Part shown: one piece after another, positions 27,474-36,400 of the stretch
Layout: each line of letters opens with the position of its first letter
Position numbering within the stretch: position 1 is the first letter of the stretch
Assembly: GCF_000382705.1 (NCBI RefSeq)
Contig: NZ_ARQE01000008.1
Span: 190,625-254,624, forward strand
DNA from: Aureimonas ureilytica DSM 18598 = NBRC 106430
GTDB taxonomy: Bacteria; Pseudomonadota; Alphaproteobacteria; Rhizobiales; Rhizobiaceae
DNA: 64,000 bases
Direction of reading: 5' to 3'
Translations under genes and position numbers: made by a program
Notes under the pieces: generated by a model
What the model was told of the DNA's origin: nothing
Database searches by the model: none
Seen by the model: the letters and a program-made list of their open reading frames with translations, nothing else

Positions 27474-28171
27474 CAGCTCGCCCTTCCGGCGACCGCCGCC
27501 TGCCAGAACTCGGGATCGGCATAGACGGTCGGGTCCTCGACGCCGGCAAGGTGAAAGGCCTCGCGGCGCTCGACGCAGGTGCCGCAGCGCCCGCAATGCA
27601 CCTCGCCGCCCCGGTAGCAGGACCAGGTCCGCGCGAAGGGCGTGTCGAAGCGCGCGCCCTCAACGACGATGTCGGCCTTGGTGCTTTCCACGAAGGGCGC
27701 CGAGAGAGCGACGGAGGCATAGCCGTCGAGCGCCGCCGCCTGCATCGCGCGGAAGGCGTCGATGAAGCCGGGCCGGCAGTCGGGATAGATGAAATGATCG
27801 CCGCCATGGACGGCGAGCGCGACCGCGTCGAGCTTCTGCGCGGCGGCGAGGCCGAAGGCGACGGTCAGCATGATGGCGTTGCGGTTGGGAACCACGGTCG
27901 CCTTCATCGTCTCCTCGGCATAGTGCCCGTCGGGCACGGCCACGTCGTCGGTGAGGGCCGAGCCCGTGAGAACCGCGCCGATCGCGCCGATATCCACGAG
28001 ATGGAAGGGAACACGCAAGCGCTCGGCGGCCTCGCGGGCGAATGAGATCTCGCGCTTGTGGCGCTGCCCGTAGTCGAAGCTGACGAGCGCGGCGAGATGG
28101 CCTTCGCCGGCGCATTTGTGGGCGAGCGAAACGGAATCGAGTCCGCCAGAGCAGACGACGAGTGTCTTCAC
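27473..28171 (-). CDS. queC: 7-cyano-7-deazaguanine (preQ0) synthase
   Basis: The 232-residue enzyme converts 7-carboxy-7-deazaguanine, ammonia and ATP to preQ0, the precursor of queuosine in tRNA. The ATP pyrophosphatase P-loop SGGLDS is at residues 8-13. The zinc site is the Cys cluster in residues 185-199 (CYRGGEVHCGRCGTC), and DYGQRHKREI and the NRNAIMLTVA segment are family landmarks. The GTG start is placed by the AAGGA site seven bases upstream; that site is the 3' tail of the preQ1 riboswitch. First gene of queCDE; queF and tgt are not in the window. Confidence 0.94.
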   Translation of the reverse strand: MKTLVVCSGGLDSVSLAHKCAGEGHLAALVSFDYGQRHKREISFAREAAERLRVPFHLVDIGAIGAVLTGSALTDDVAVPDGHYAEETMKATVVPNRNAIMLTVAFGLAAAQKLDAVALAVHGGDHFIYPDCRPGFIDAFRAMQAAALDGYASVALSAPFVESTKADIVVEGARFDTPFARTWSCYRGGEVHCGRCGTCVERREAFHLAGVEDPTVYADPEFWQAAVAGRAS

Positions 28172-28178
28172 GACAGGG

Positions 28179-28210
28179 TCCTTGTTTTGTCCGGGTAGGC
28201 TGCGACCGGC
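28179..28210 (-). promoter_or_regulatory. preQ1-I riboswitch overlapping the queC ribosome binding site
   Basis: On the minus strand, 28210 to 28179 reads GCCGG, then UCGCAG, CCUAC, CCGG and ACAAAACAAGGA. CCGG/CCGG forms stem P1. The UCGCAG loop and ACAAAACAAGG tail are, as far as I recall, the same as in the Thermoanaerobacter tengcongensis preQ1-I riboswitch of known structure. In that fold the tail enters a pseudoknot with the loop, and the tail here contains the AAGGA ribosome binding site of queC. Ligand binding should therefore hide that site and reduce translation of queCDE when preQ1 is ample. Position, sequence and downstream genes all agree. Confidence 0.87.
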
Positions 28211-28284
28211 ATTTCGGGGTCGGACCTAGCGGACGGGGCGCGCCGTGTAAATGCTCCACGCCCGAAGGCGAACCCGCAGGCAAA

Positions 28285-28320
28285 GGCCCCGCGCCGCCTC
28301 GGACGAGACGGCGCGGGGCC
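28285..28320 (-). terminator. Terminator downstream of the aceA operon
   Basis: A perfect 12-bp stem (GGCCCCGCGCCG at 28285-28296 with its complement at 28309-28320, loop of 12) lies 16 bp after the stop of the 93-residue gene. On the minus strand only TTTG follows, so termination may be modest. It separates the aceA transcript from queC further downstream on the same strand. Confidence 0.65.
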
Positions 28321-28336
28321 GGAGTCTTTTGGGCGC

Positions 28337-28618
28337 TTACTCGCCGGCGGAGATGCGCGGGGTCAGGAGATCGCCGAACGAACCCTCGCCCCCGTGATGG
28401 CGCGAGGCGCGGACGAACTCGACGGACACGCCCGCCTCGACCGCTTCCATGACGGCGTGGTTCAGCCGGTGCAGCTCGTTGGCGAGCGTGCGGATCGAGC
28501 TTTTCTGCGCCTCGGTCAGCGTGCTGGCCTGCGCTTCGGCACGCTCGCGGACATGCGTGCGACGGCGCTCCAGCGGAAGGGCGGGGGTGTTGGCGTCGGT
28601 GCCCTGAAGGATGAACAT
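28337..28618 (-). CDS. Small hypothetical protein co-transcribed with aceA
   Basis: This 93-residue protein starts MFILQGTDANTPALPLERRR and is rich in charged residues. Its middle (STLTEAQKSSIRTLANELHR) is predicted helical, and residues 60-75 read AGVSVEFVRASRHHGGEGSF. I recognise no family. It starts 24 bp after the isocitrate lyase stop on the same strand and is followed by a hairpin terminator, so it is probably expressed with aceA. It could be a regulator or stability partner of the glyoxylate shunt, but that rests on position only. Confidence 0.6.
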   Translation of the reverse strand: MFILQGTDANTPALPLERRRTHVRERAEAQASTLTEAQKSSIRTLANELHRLNHAVMEAVEAGVSVEFVRASRHHGGEGSFGDLLTPRISAGE

Positions 28619-28642
28619 GGGACTGTCTCCGTTCTGGAAGGA

Positions 28643-29935
28643 TTATTCGGCGGCTTCGCGGTGGAACTGGCCGTGCTCGGTGGATTCGCCCATGGCCGTG
28701 GTGGAGGAGGCGCCGCCTCCGATCGCCAGCGCCACGGCGTCGAAATAGCCGGTGCCGACCTCGCGCTGGTGGCGTGTCGCGGTGTAGCCGTTGGCCTCGG
28801 AGGCGAACTCGGCTTCCTGCAACTCGCTATAGGCGGCCATCTGCCGGTCGCGGTAGCCGCGCGCCAGTTCGAACATGCCGTGGTTGAGCTGGTGGAAGCC
28901 GGCGAGCGTGATGAACTGGAACTTGTAGCCCATGGCGCCGAGTTCGCGTTGGAACCTGGCGATCGTCGCCTCGTCGAGATGGCGGCGCCAGTTGAACGAG
29001 GGCGAGCAATTATAGGCGAGGCGCTTGCCCGGATGGGCCTTGTGGACGCCTTCGGCGAAGCGCCGTGCCTGCTCCAGATCGGGCTTGGAGGTTTCGCACC
29101 AGATGAGATCGGCATGGGGCGCATAGGCGACGGCGCGCGCGATGCAGGGCTCCAGCCCGTTTTTCACGTGGAAGAAGCCTTCCGTCGTGCGGCCCCGCTC
29201 GTAGTCCACGAAGGGGCGGTCGCGCTCGTCCACGTCCGAGGTCAGGAGCTTGGCGGCCTCGGCATCGGTGCGCGCGATCACCAGCGTCGGCACGCCCATG
29301 ACGTCGGCGGCCAGACGCGCCGCGTTCAGATTGCGGATATGCGCGCCGGTCGGGATCAGGACCTTGCCGCCGAGATGGCCGCATTTCTTTTCCGAGGCGA
29401 GCTGGTCCTCGAAATGGACGCCCGCCGCGCCCGCCTCGATGAAGGCCTTCATGATCTCGAAGGCGTTGAGCGGACCGCCGAACCCGGCCTCGGCATCGGC
29501 GACGATCGGGGCGAACCAGGTTTCGACCGACAGGCCGTCGCCTTCGGCATGTTCGATCTGGTCGGCGCGCTGCAGCGTCCGGTTGATGCGGCGGCAGAGT
29601 TCCGGCGCCGCATTGGCGGGGTAGAGCGACTGGTCGGGATACATGGCGGAGGCGGTGTTGGCGTCGGCCGCGACCTGCCAGCCGGAGAGATAGATCGCCT
29701 TCAAGCCGGCCCTGACCATCTGCATGGCCTGATTGCCGGTCATCGCGCCGAGCGCGTTGACGAAATCCTCGCGCGCCAAAAGCTCCCAGAGCCGCAGCGC
29801 GCCGCGCTCGGCCAGCGAGTAACGGATGTCGATCGAGCCGCGCAGACGCGCGACGTCCGCCGCCGCATAAGGGCGCTTGATGCCGTCGAACCGTCCGGGC
29901 GGGGCGTTCGGAACGAGCTTGTGAAAATCGGTCAT
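28643..29935 (-). CDS. aceA: Isocitrate lyase
   Basis: This 430-residue enzyme splits isocitrate into glyoxylate and succinate, opening the glyoxylate shunt for growth on acetate or fatty acids. The catalytic loop KKCGHLGGK lies at residues 183-191 with Cys185 as the active-site nucleophile. Further landmarks are [50 protein letters not shown] and NCSPSFNW. Length fits the shorter proteobacterial form. The start follows from the family N-terminus (MTDFHKLVP). Malate synthase is not adjacent. The RamB-like regulator is divergent, across 207 bp with TTGTCAA motifs. Confidence 0.95.
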   Translation of the reverse strand: MTDFHKLVPNAPPGRFDGIKRPYAAADVARLRGSIDIRYSLAERGALRLWELLAREDFVNALGAMTGNQAMQMVRAGLKAIYLSGWQVAADANTASAMYPDQSLYPANAAPELCRRINRTLQRADQIEHAEGDGLSVETWFAPIVADAEAGFGGPLNAFEIMKAFIEAGAAGVHFEDQLASEKKCGHLGGKVLIPTGAHIRNLNAARLAADVMGVPTLVIARTDAEAAKLLTSDVDERDRPFVDYERGRTTEGFFHVKNGLEPCIARAVAYAPHADLIWCETSKPDLEQARRFAEGVHKAHPGKRLAYNCSPSFNWRRHLDEATIARFQRELGAMGYKFQFITLAGFHQLNHGMFELARGYRDRQMAAYSELQEAEFASEANGYTATRHQREVGTGYFDAVALAIGGGASSTTAMGESTEHGQFHREAAE

Positions 29936-29993
29936 GGCCGTCTCCGCTGTGGGTCTGACCTCCGATCGATGTCGAAGGCCGGTGACAGGGAGC

Positions 29994-30105
29994 TTGTCAA
30001 AAACACACAAGACAACCCAGAAGACCTCGCGGTATCGGGCGAAAATTCAGGAAAACCTGTGCGGCCTGTGACCAGGGCATCTTGTCAAACTGTCAAAATC
30101 TTGAC
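29994..30105. promoter_or_regulatory. Candidate operator region between aceA and its regulator
   Basis: The 207-bp divergent spacer holds TTGTCAA at 29994-30000 and again at 30082-30088, a third TGTCAAAA at 30091-30098, and a perfect inverted repeat GTCAA-N4-TTGAC at 30092-30105. Repeated half-sites in the shared promoter region are what an autoregulated RamB-like repressor would use. The motif is not the corynebacterial RamB site, so the assignment is inference from position and repetition. Confidence 0.5.
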
Positions 30106-30142
30106 CCAATCACCTGGGGAATGCGGTCAAGGATCGTGACGA

Positions 30143-31573
30143 ATGGCCGAACAGAAGATCTTCGCGGGGCCGCGCATCCGGCGCCTGCGCCTGTCCAAGG
30201 CCCTGAGCCAGACCGCCATGGCGACCGAACTCGGCATCTCGCCGTCCTATCTCAATCTCATCGAGCGCAACCAGCGCCCGCTCACCGTGCAATTGCTGCT
30301 GAAGCTCTCCTCGGTCTACCGGATCGAACCCGAGGAGTTCGACGAGGAGGGCGGACTCCTGCCGGCGCTGCGACAGGCCTTCGCCGATCCGCTGATCGCG
30401 GGCGAGCTGGCGGGCGAGGGGGAGATCGCCGACCTCGCGGCCTCGGCGCCCAATGCCGCGCGCGCCATCCTGAAGCTGCATCAGGCCTATCGCGAGCAGG
30501 CCGAGCGCCTGTCCGACCTCGCCGAGCTTCTGGCGCGCGAGGGGCGGGCCTCGCTTCTGGCGGGCGCGCGCCTGCCCGCCGACGAGGTGCGGGAGACCTT
30601 CGAGCGCCGCCCCCATCATTTCGGCCGGATCGAGGCGGAAACCGAGCGTTTCGCGCAGGCGCTCGCGCCCGGAGACGATCTCCTCGGTGCGCTGAAGGCC
30701 TGGCTGCGCGCCGAGCATGGCATCGCCGTGCGCGTGCTGCCGGCTTCCGCCATGCCGGTCTGGCGGCGGCGCTACGACCGCCATTCGCAGCGCCTCTTCC
30801 TGTCGGAGCGCCTGTCGCCCTTCGACCAGCTGCACGAGGTCGCGCTGGAAGCGGTGCTGCTGCGCATGGGGGACGCGATCGGCGCCGAGATCGCCGATCT
30901 CGCGCTGTCCAGCGACGAGGCGCGGCGGCTCGCGCGTTTCGAGATCGGCCGCTATGCCGCCAACGCGCTCGCCATGCCCTATGCGACCTTCGCACGCGCC
31001 GCCGCGACGGCGCGCTACGATGTCGATCTTCTGGCCGCGCGGTTCCGTGTCTCCTTCGCGCAGGCCGCCGAGCGGCTGACGACGCTGGCGCGACCGGGCG
31101 AGGCCGGCATTCCCTTCTTTCTTCTGGAGATCGACCATGCCGGCCATCGGCTGCGCCGGGTCGGCGCGGCGGGCTTTCCGCTGCTGCGCTTCGGCGGCGC
31201 CTGCCCGAAGCTCTCCACCTATGCCAGTTTCGCGCGTTCGGGCGAGATTCTGGCCGATGCCGTGGAGATGCCGGACGGCGCGCGGTTTCTCAACGTCGCG
31301 CGGACGCTGGACGGCTTGGCGGCGGGGTTCGGCGAGCGCCCGCGTCGAACCGCACTGCTTCTCGGCTGCGATTTCGATCGGCGCGCCGAGGTCGTCTATG
31401 GCGACCGTCTGCCGGTGATGCCGCTGACCAGTGATGTCGCGACCGTTCCGGTCGGTCCCGCCTGCCGCCTGTGCGAACGGGTCGCCTGCACGGCGCGCGC
31501 CGAGCCGCCGCTGACGCGCCCGCTCGGCCTCGACGAGATGGCGCGCGGCGTCTCCGCCTTCGACTTTCAGTGA
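30143..31573 (+). CDS. XRE/IrrE-like regulator of acetate metabolism (RamB/ScfR type)
   Basis: The 476-residue protein has an N-terminal XRE helix-turn-helix (residues ~8-65: IRRLRLSKALSQTAMATELG, SPSYLNLIERNQRPLTVQLL). A long middle region follows, where FDQLHEVALEAVLLRMGDAI takes the place of an IrrE-like peptidase helix. The C-terminal domain ends in CRLCERVACTARAEPPL, a Cys motif typical of the short-chain fatty acid regulator group (DUF2083). Relatives control aceA/aceB and propionate genes. Here it is divergent from aceA with shared repeats between, so it probably regulates isocitrate lyase and itself. No HExxH zinc motif is seen, so peptidase activity is unlikely. Confidence 0.82.
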   Translation: MAEQKIFAGPRIRRLRLSKALSQTAMATELGISPSYLNLIERNQRPLTVQLLLKLSSVYRIEPEEFDEEGGLLPALRQAFADPLIAGELAGEGEIADLAASAPNAARAILKLHQAYREQAERLSDLAELLAREGRASLLAGARLPADEVRETFERRPHHFGRIEAETERFAQALAPGDDLLGALKAWLRAEHGIAVRVLPASAMPVWRRRYDRHSQRLFLSERLSPFDQLHEVALEAVLLRMGDAIGAEIADLALSSDEARRLARFEIGRYAANALAMPYATFARAAATARYDVDLLAARFRVSFAQAAERLTTLARPGEAGIPFFLLEIDHAGHRLRRVGAAGFPLLRFGGACPKLSTYASFARSGEILADAVEMPDGARFLNVARTLDGLAAGFGERPRRTALLLGCDFDRRAEVVYGDRLPVMPLTSDVATVPVGPACRLCERVACTARAEPPLTRPLGLDEMARGVSAFDFQ

Positions 31574-31595
31574 TGGGGGCGTTGCGCCCGAATGG

Positions 31596-32420
31596 TCAGA
31601 GCGTGACCTTCGACCAGTCGATGTCGAGATTGTTGCCGAGCGTGAATTGCGGGCCCTGACGCGCTTCGCTTTCGCGGCGCGCGGCATGGGCGGCCTGCGC
31701 GGAGGCCGCCGCCTGGGCATGGGCGTCGGAGAGTTCTCCGAGCTTCTCGAAATGGCCCATGGAGAAGAGCTGCGCATAGGCGACGGGCAGCGCGCCCGTG
31801 CGGCGAAGCGCCGTGAAGGCCTCGTCGCCCAGCTCGTTCAGCTTGCCCTCGTTGATGCGGAACAGGCCGTCCACCTGTTTCGTCGCCTCGCCCTCGCGCA
31901 GCGCGAGCGGCCAGGGCTCGATCAGCCCGGCCTCGGCCAGACGGCCGCAGGCGGCCGACAGGCGCGCCTCGCCCTTGGCGACCTCGAGCATGAAGTTCCA
32001 GACGCCGGCCGCGGCCTGCGTCAGCTGCCCCTCGCCGTCGAACAGGGCTTCGCCGCCGTTCTGCACCAGAAGACCGCTGCTTTCATCGACGCAGAACACC
32101 GCGTCCTCGCTGCCCTCGGCGCGGCCGATCCGGAACGGGTAGGAGCGCAGATGCGCCGGCACATAGCCGGCCAGCCAGCGTCCGTCCGGAGCGACGAAGA
32201 GATTGCGCCCCGGCAGGAGGCCGAGAAGCGCCACGAACTGCCAGCGGCCTGCCTGCTCCACGAAGCCGAGCGGCAGATGCAGCACCGCCTTGGCCAGTTC
32301 CGCGTCGGCCAGCGGCGCGAAGCTCGCGCTGGCGGCGAAGCGATAATCGCCGAACCGCCGCCAGCCGATCCCCTTGTGTCGTTCGCGGGACAACGGATGG
32401 ATGGCGGGCGCGTCGCTCAT
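31596..32420 (-). CDS. SapC-family protein
   Basis: This 274-residue protein is the clearest SapC member in the window. DYRFAASASFAPLADAELAK leads to VLHLPLGFVEQAGRWQFVAL, then GRNLFVAPDGRWLAGYVPAH followed by LRSYPFRIG, and a C-terminal FRINEGKLNELGDEAFTALR. The tail is Ala/Gln/Glu-rich and ends GNNLDIDWSKVTL. I start at ATG 32420 since the family begins there; no strong ribosome binding site is visible. It lies 22 bp from the convergent RamB-like gene and 1 kb from the giant glycosyltransferase, again coupling SapC to surface-glycan genes. Confidence 0.8.
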   Translation of the reverse strand: MSDAPAIHPLSRERHKGIGWRRFGDYRFAASASFAPLADAELAKAVLHLPLGFVEQAGRWQFVALLGLLPGRNLFVAPDGRWLAGYVPAHLRSYPFRIGRAEGSEDAVFCVDESSGLLVQNGGEALFDGEGQLTQAAAGVWNFMLEVAKGEARLSAACGRLAEAGLIEPWPLALREGEATKQVDGLFRINEGKLNELGDEAFTALRRTGALPVAYAQLFSMGHFEKLGELSDAHAQAAASAQAAHAARRESEARQGPQFTLGNNLDIDWSKVTL

Positions 32421-32586
32421 GGGGGGCTCATGATCTGACCAAGGGAGGCTCTCCCTGCCAAGAATGCCGGCAGGGGTCAACCGCCGGATGAGTTAGCGCA
32501 CGCTCCGCGCTTGCCAAATCCCGCGCGCATTCCGCCGCCTCACGACGGCGTGCCGCCCAAGCCGGCCTTCCAATCCGAAGCGGCTC

Positions 32587-33189
32587 CTAGAGGAGTCCGC
32601 CTTGCGCCGAAGGGGCGGCGGTCGGCGCCGATGGGGGAGCTGCGGTCGGCGGCGCTGCGGCCGGGGGCGCGAGCGGGGCGGGGGCGGGCGCACCCGGCGC
32701 CCGTCCGCTGGGTGCGACAGATGGTTCCACCGGCGCGCCCATCGGCGTGCTCGTGCGCGGCTGCGTTTGCGAAAGCCCGTCGCGCACAGCCCCGATGTCG
32801 ATCACGTCGAGCTTGGGCCCCGGCGGCAGGATCATCACGCCATCGGCGCGGCGCGGCAGATCGCCGAGCGCTTCCACGCGCATGGGCGGCGCGGCCGGAA
32901 GATGATTGTCGAGTTCGTCGTTCACCCGCGCGACCGGAGGGGCACCGGAGGACACGCTCGCAGAGGCGACCGGCGGCGCGCCGATCCGGCCAGGCGTCAG
33001 CGGCGCGGCGGCCGGGTCCGCCGGCAGGCCGGGCGGGCGGGGCAGGGTGTTGGTCGCGCGCGGTGCGGCCGTCGCGGGCGCCACGCTGCCGAACAGATCG
33101 TCCAGGCCGCCGCTCGTGGTGGAGCAGGCCGAAAGCGCGAGCCCGAGGGCAGCGAGCGCGGAAACACGGAGAAGAGCGTAAGACGGCAT
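32587..33189 (-). CDS. Proline/alanine-rich lipoprotein
   Basis: The 200-residue product starts with a lipoprotein signal peptide (LLRVSALAALGLALSACSTT) whose lipobox LSAC puts the modified cysteine at residue 22. The rest is low-complexity, rich in Pro, Ala and Ser, with one more ordered stretch (RVEALGDLPRRADGVMILPP). It should be anchored to a membrane face in the envelope. I recognise no domain. It is divergent from the giant glycosyltransferase gene and downstream of no obvious operon partner. Confidence 0.65.
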   Translation of the reverse strand: MPSYALLRVSALAALGLALSACSTTSGGLDDLFGSVAPATAAPRATNTLPRPPGLPADPAAAPLTPGRIGAPPVASASVSSGAPPVARVNDELDNHLPAAPPMRVEALGDLPRRADGVMILPPGPKLDVIDIGAVRDGLSQTQPRTSTPMGAPVEPSVAPSGRAPGAPAPAPLAPPAAAPPTAAPPSAPTAAPSAQGGLL

Positions 33190-33467
33190 CAGTTTCCTTA
33201 TCGCGCCCGGACGGAATGGGGCGTCACCCGCTTGCCACAGAGGCGCCGCGATCCAAAGGGAGTTCTATCGGCAAGGGGTCGGGCCGATCCTTCGGGCCAT
33301 CGGCGGGTAACCTTGCGGAACAGGAAAGCGGCCGGCCGGCGAGGGGGCGTCCCCTCCGCTGTTGACAAGAACCGGACATCCCTGCCTTTGCAAGGGGTGA
33401 ATGGAACGCGTGACAGCTGGCGCTGGGATAGCGCCGATCGAACCGCGTCGCGCAACGGAGCTATTGC

Positions 33468-36400
33468 ATGGTCGACAACACGGCAACCATGGATTGGGAT
33501 CTGGCCGATTTTGGAACCGAGATCGACTGGGAACCCCATCGGCTTGTGGGTTCGGAAGCGTGGGCCGGCCATATCCCCTTCGCCTTCTGGCTCGTGAAGG
33601 CCGTGCGCCCGGAGCTCTTCGTCGAGCTCGGCACCTTCACCGGCAACAGCTATTTCGGCTTCTGTCAGGCGATCGAGGCCTCGAACTCGCCGGCGCAGGC
33701 CTTCGCCGTGGACACCTGGGCGGGTGACGAGCACGCCGGCTTCTACGGCAACGAGATCTTCGAGGACGTCAATCGTCACAACCAGAGCCATTACTCGGCC
33801 TTCTCGACGCTGATCCGCGCCACTTTCGACGAGGCGCGTCCGCATTTCGACAATCGGCGGATCGACATTCTCCATATCGACGGGCTCCACACCTACGAGG
33901 CCGTGCGGCACGATTTCGAGACCTGGCGCGACCGCGTGTCCGACAAGGGCGTCGTGATCTTCCACGACACCAATGTGCGCCGCGAGGATTTCGGCGTGTG
34001 GAAGCTCTGGAGCGAGCTGTCCGCGATCTACCCTTCCTTCGAGTTCCTCCATTCCAACGGTCTCGGCGTCCTCGGCGTCGGCTCCGACCTTCCCGCGCCG
34101 GTCGCGGCCTTCTTCCGCCTCGCGCAGGACCCGGCGACCGCGAGCGCCGTGCGCCAGCGCTTCTCGCGTCGCGGCGAGCTCTTCTACCGCCGCGCCGAGG
34201 TTCTTCTGAACGAGCGGATCGTCGCGGACCAGCGCAAGGCGATCGACGCCCTTCAGCGCACCGTCACCGAACTGGCCGACTCGCTCAAGGCGCAGGCCGA
34301 CGAGTTCGACCGCAACGCCACCAACTTGCAGCGGTCGACCGCCAAGCGCGAGCGCGACATCGACGAGCGCCGCCATCGCATCGAGATGAACCTCCAGGAA
34401 AAGGAAGCCGCGCTCGGCGCCGCGAAGGAGGAAGTCCGTCGCCTGACATACGAGATCGCCGCCACGCGCGACCGCGCCGCGGTGGACGTCTCCGCCGCCC
34501 TCAACCGGACGGCGGTCGAGCTGGCGCATCTCCACGACGCCTATCGCCGCTCGACCTCCTGGCGCGTCACCGCTCCGATGCGCAAGGCCATCGCGCTTCT
34601 GCGCCGCGAGCGGGGTGCCGCGCCGGCGCCGGCCCCGGCGCCCGCGCAGCGTCTGGCCGCTCCGGCGGCGTCCGGCGAGTCCCCGAAGGAGGGCGAGCCA
34701 GCCGGCGTCTCCCCTTCGTCGGATGCGATGAAGCGCCTCTTGCGCCAGTCGATGCAGGAGCGCCTGTCGCTCTTCCTGTCGTCCAACGCGCGCCTGCGCC
34801 TTCCGAGGGACGAAGCGCCCGACGTCTCGATCCTCCTCGTTCTCTACAATCAGGTCGAGCTGACCTTCGGCTGCCTGCGCTCCATCGCCGAATGCGTGGA
34901 GACCGACGGGCTGAAGGCCGAGGTCATCCTTCTCGACAACGGGTCGAGCGACGACACGGCGCGGCTTCTCGGCCGGCTCGACGGCGCGACGATCATCGAC
35001 GCGGGCGAGAACCTGCACTTCCTGCGCGGCGTCAACCGCGCGGCGGGCGCGGCGCGCGGCCGCCATATCCTGCTTCTCAACAACGACGCCCAGCTCACGC
35101 CCGGTTCGCTGGCGAGCGCGGTGCAATCGCTCGACGCCGATCCGACGATCGGCGCGATCGGCGGGCGCATCATCCTGCCCGACGGCACGCTGCAGGAGGC
35201 CGGCTCGATCGTCTGGAGCGACGGGTCGTGCCTCGGCTATCTGCGCGGCAAGGCGCCGGATGCGCCGGAAGCCATGTTCCGGCGCGATGTCGACTATTGC
35301 TCGGGCGCCTTCCTTCTGACGCCGCGCGCCGTGTTCGAAGAGCTCGGCCGTCTCGACGAAGCCTATGTGCCGGCCTACTACGAGGAAACCGACTATTGCC
35401 TGCGCCTGTGGGAAGCGGGCCTGCGCGTCGTGTTCGATCCCCGGATCGTGATCCTCCATTACGAGTTCGCGAGCTCCGCCAAGAGCGCCGACGCGCTCGA
35501 TCTGCAGCGGCGCAATCACGGCACCTTCCGGGACCGGCACGAACCCTGGCTGGACGCGCAGCGCGCGCCCGGCAGCAACCCGCATCTCGCCCGCTCCGCG
35601 CGCTCGCGCGCGCCGCGCGTCCTCTTCGTGGACGACCGCGTGCCGCGCCCCGAGCTCGGCTCCGGCTATCCGCGCGCCAACGACATGCTGGCCGCGCTCG
35701 CGGCGGAGGGCGCGCAGGTCACCTTCTACCCGATCCTGCCGCGCCCCGAGGAATGGGACGCCATCCGGCGCTGCATTCCGGCCGAGGTCGAGGTGATCCG
35801 CGACGGCGAGGAAAGCGACTTCCCGGCCTTCCTGCGCGAGCGGCGCGGGGCCTTCGACGCGGTTCTCGTCAGCCGTCCGCACAACATGCAGGCGGTGCGC
35901 CGGATGCTCGCGGCCGAGCCCGGCCTTCTCGACGACGCCGTGCTGATCTACGACGCCGAGGCGCTGTTCTCGCAGCGCGAGATCCTGCGTGGCGAGGTGC
36001 TCGGCCAGCCGATGGCGAAGGAGGAGGCGGACCGGCTCCTGCGCGAGGAGCTGGAACTCGTCGAGGGCGCCAAGGTCATCCTCTCCGTGTCGGAGCAGGA
36101 GCGCGCGCTCTTTGCCAGCCACGGCGTCGAGAACGTCCAGCTTCTCGGCCACATGGTCGAGGTCGAGCCGACCGAGGCGAGCTTCCAAGATCGCCGCGAC
36201 ATTCTCTTCCTCGGCGCGATGCATGACGACAATTCGCCCAACACCGACTCGCTTCTCTGGTTCGCGCGCGAGGTTCTGCCCGAACTTCGCCGCCAGCTGA
36301 ACGAGCCGGCGCTGCGCCTGAAGGTGGTCGGCCTCGTGCGCGCGCCGAGCGTCAGCGAGCGGGACGGGCGCGACTTCGACCTCGTCGGCCAGGTGAAGGA

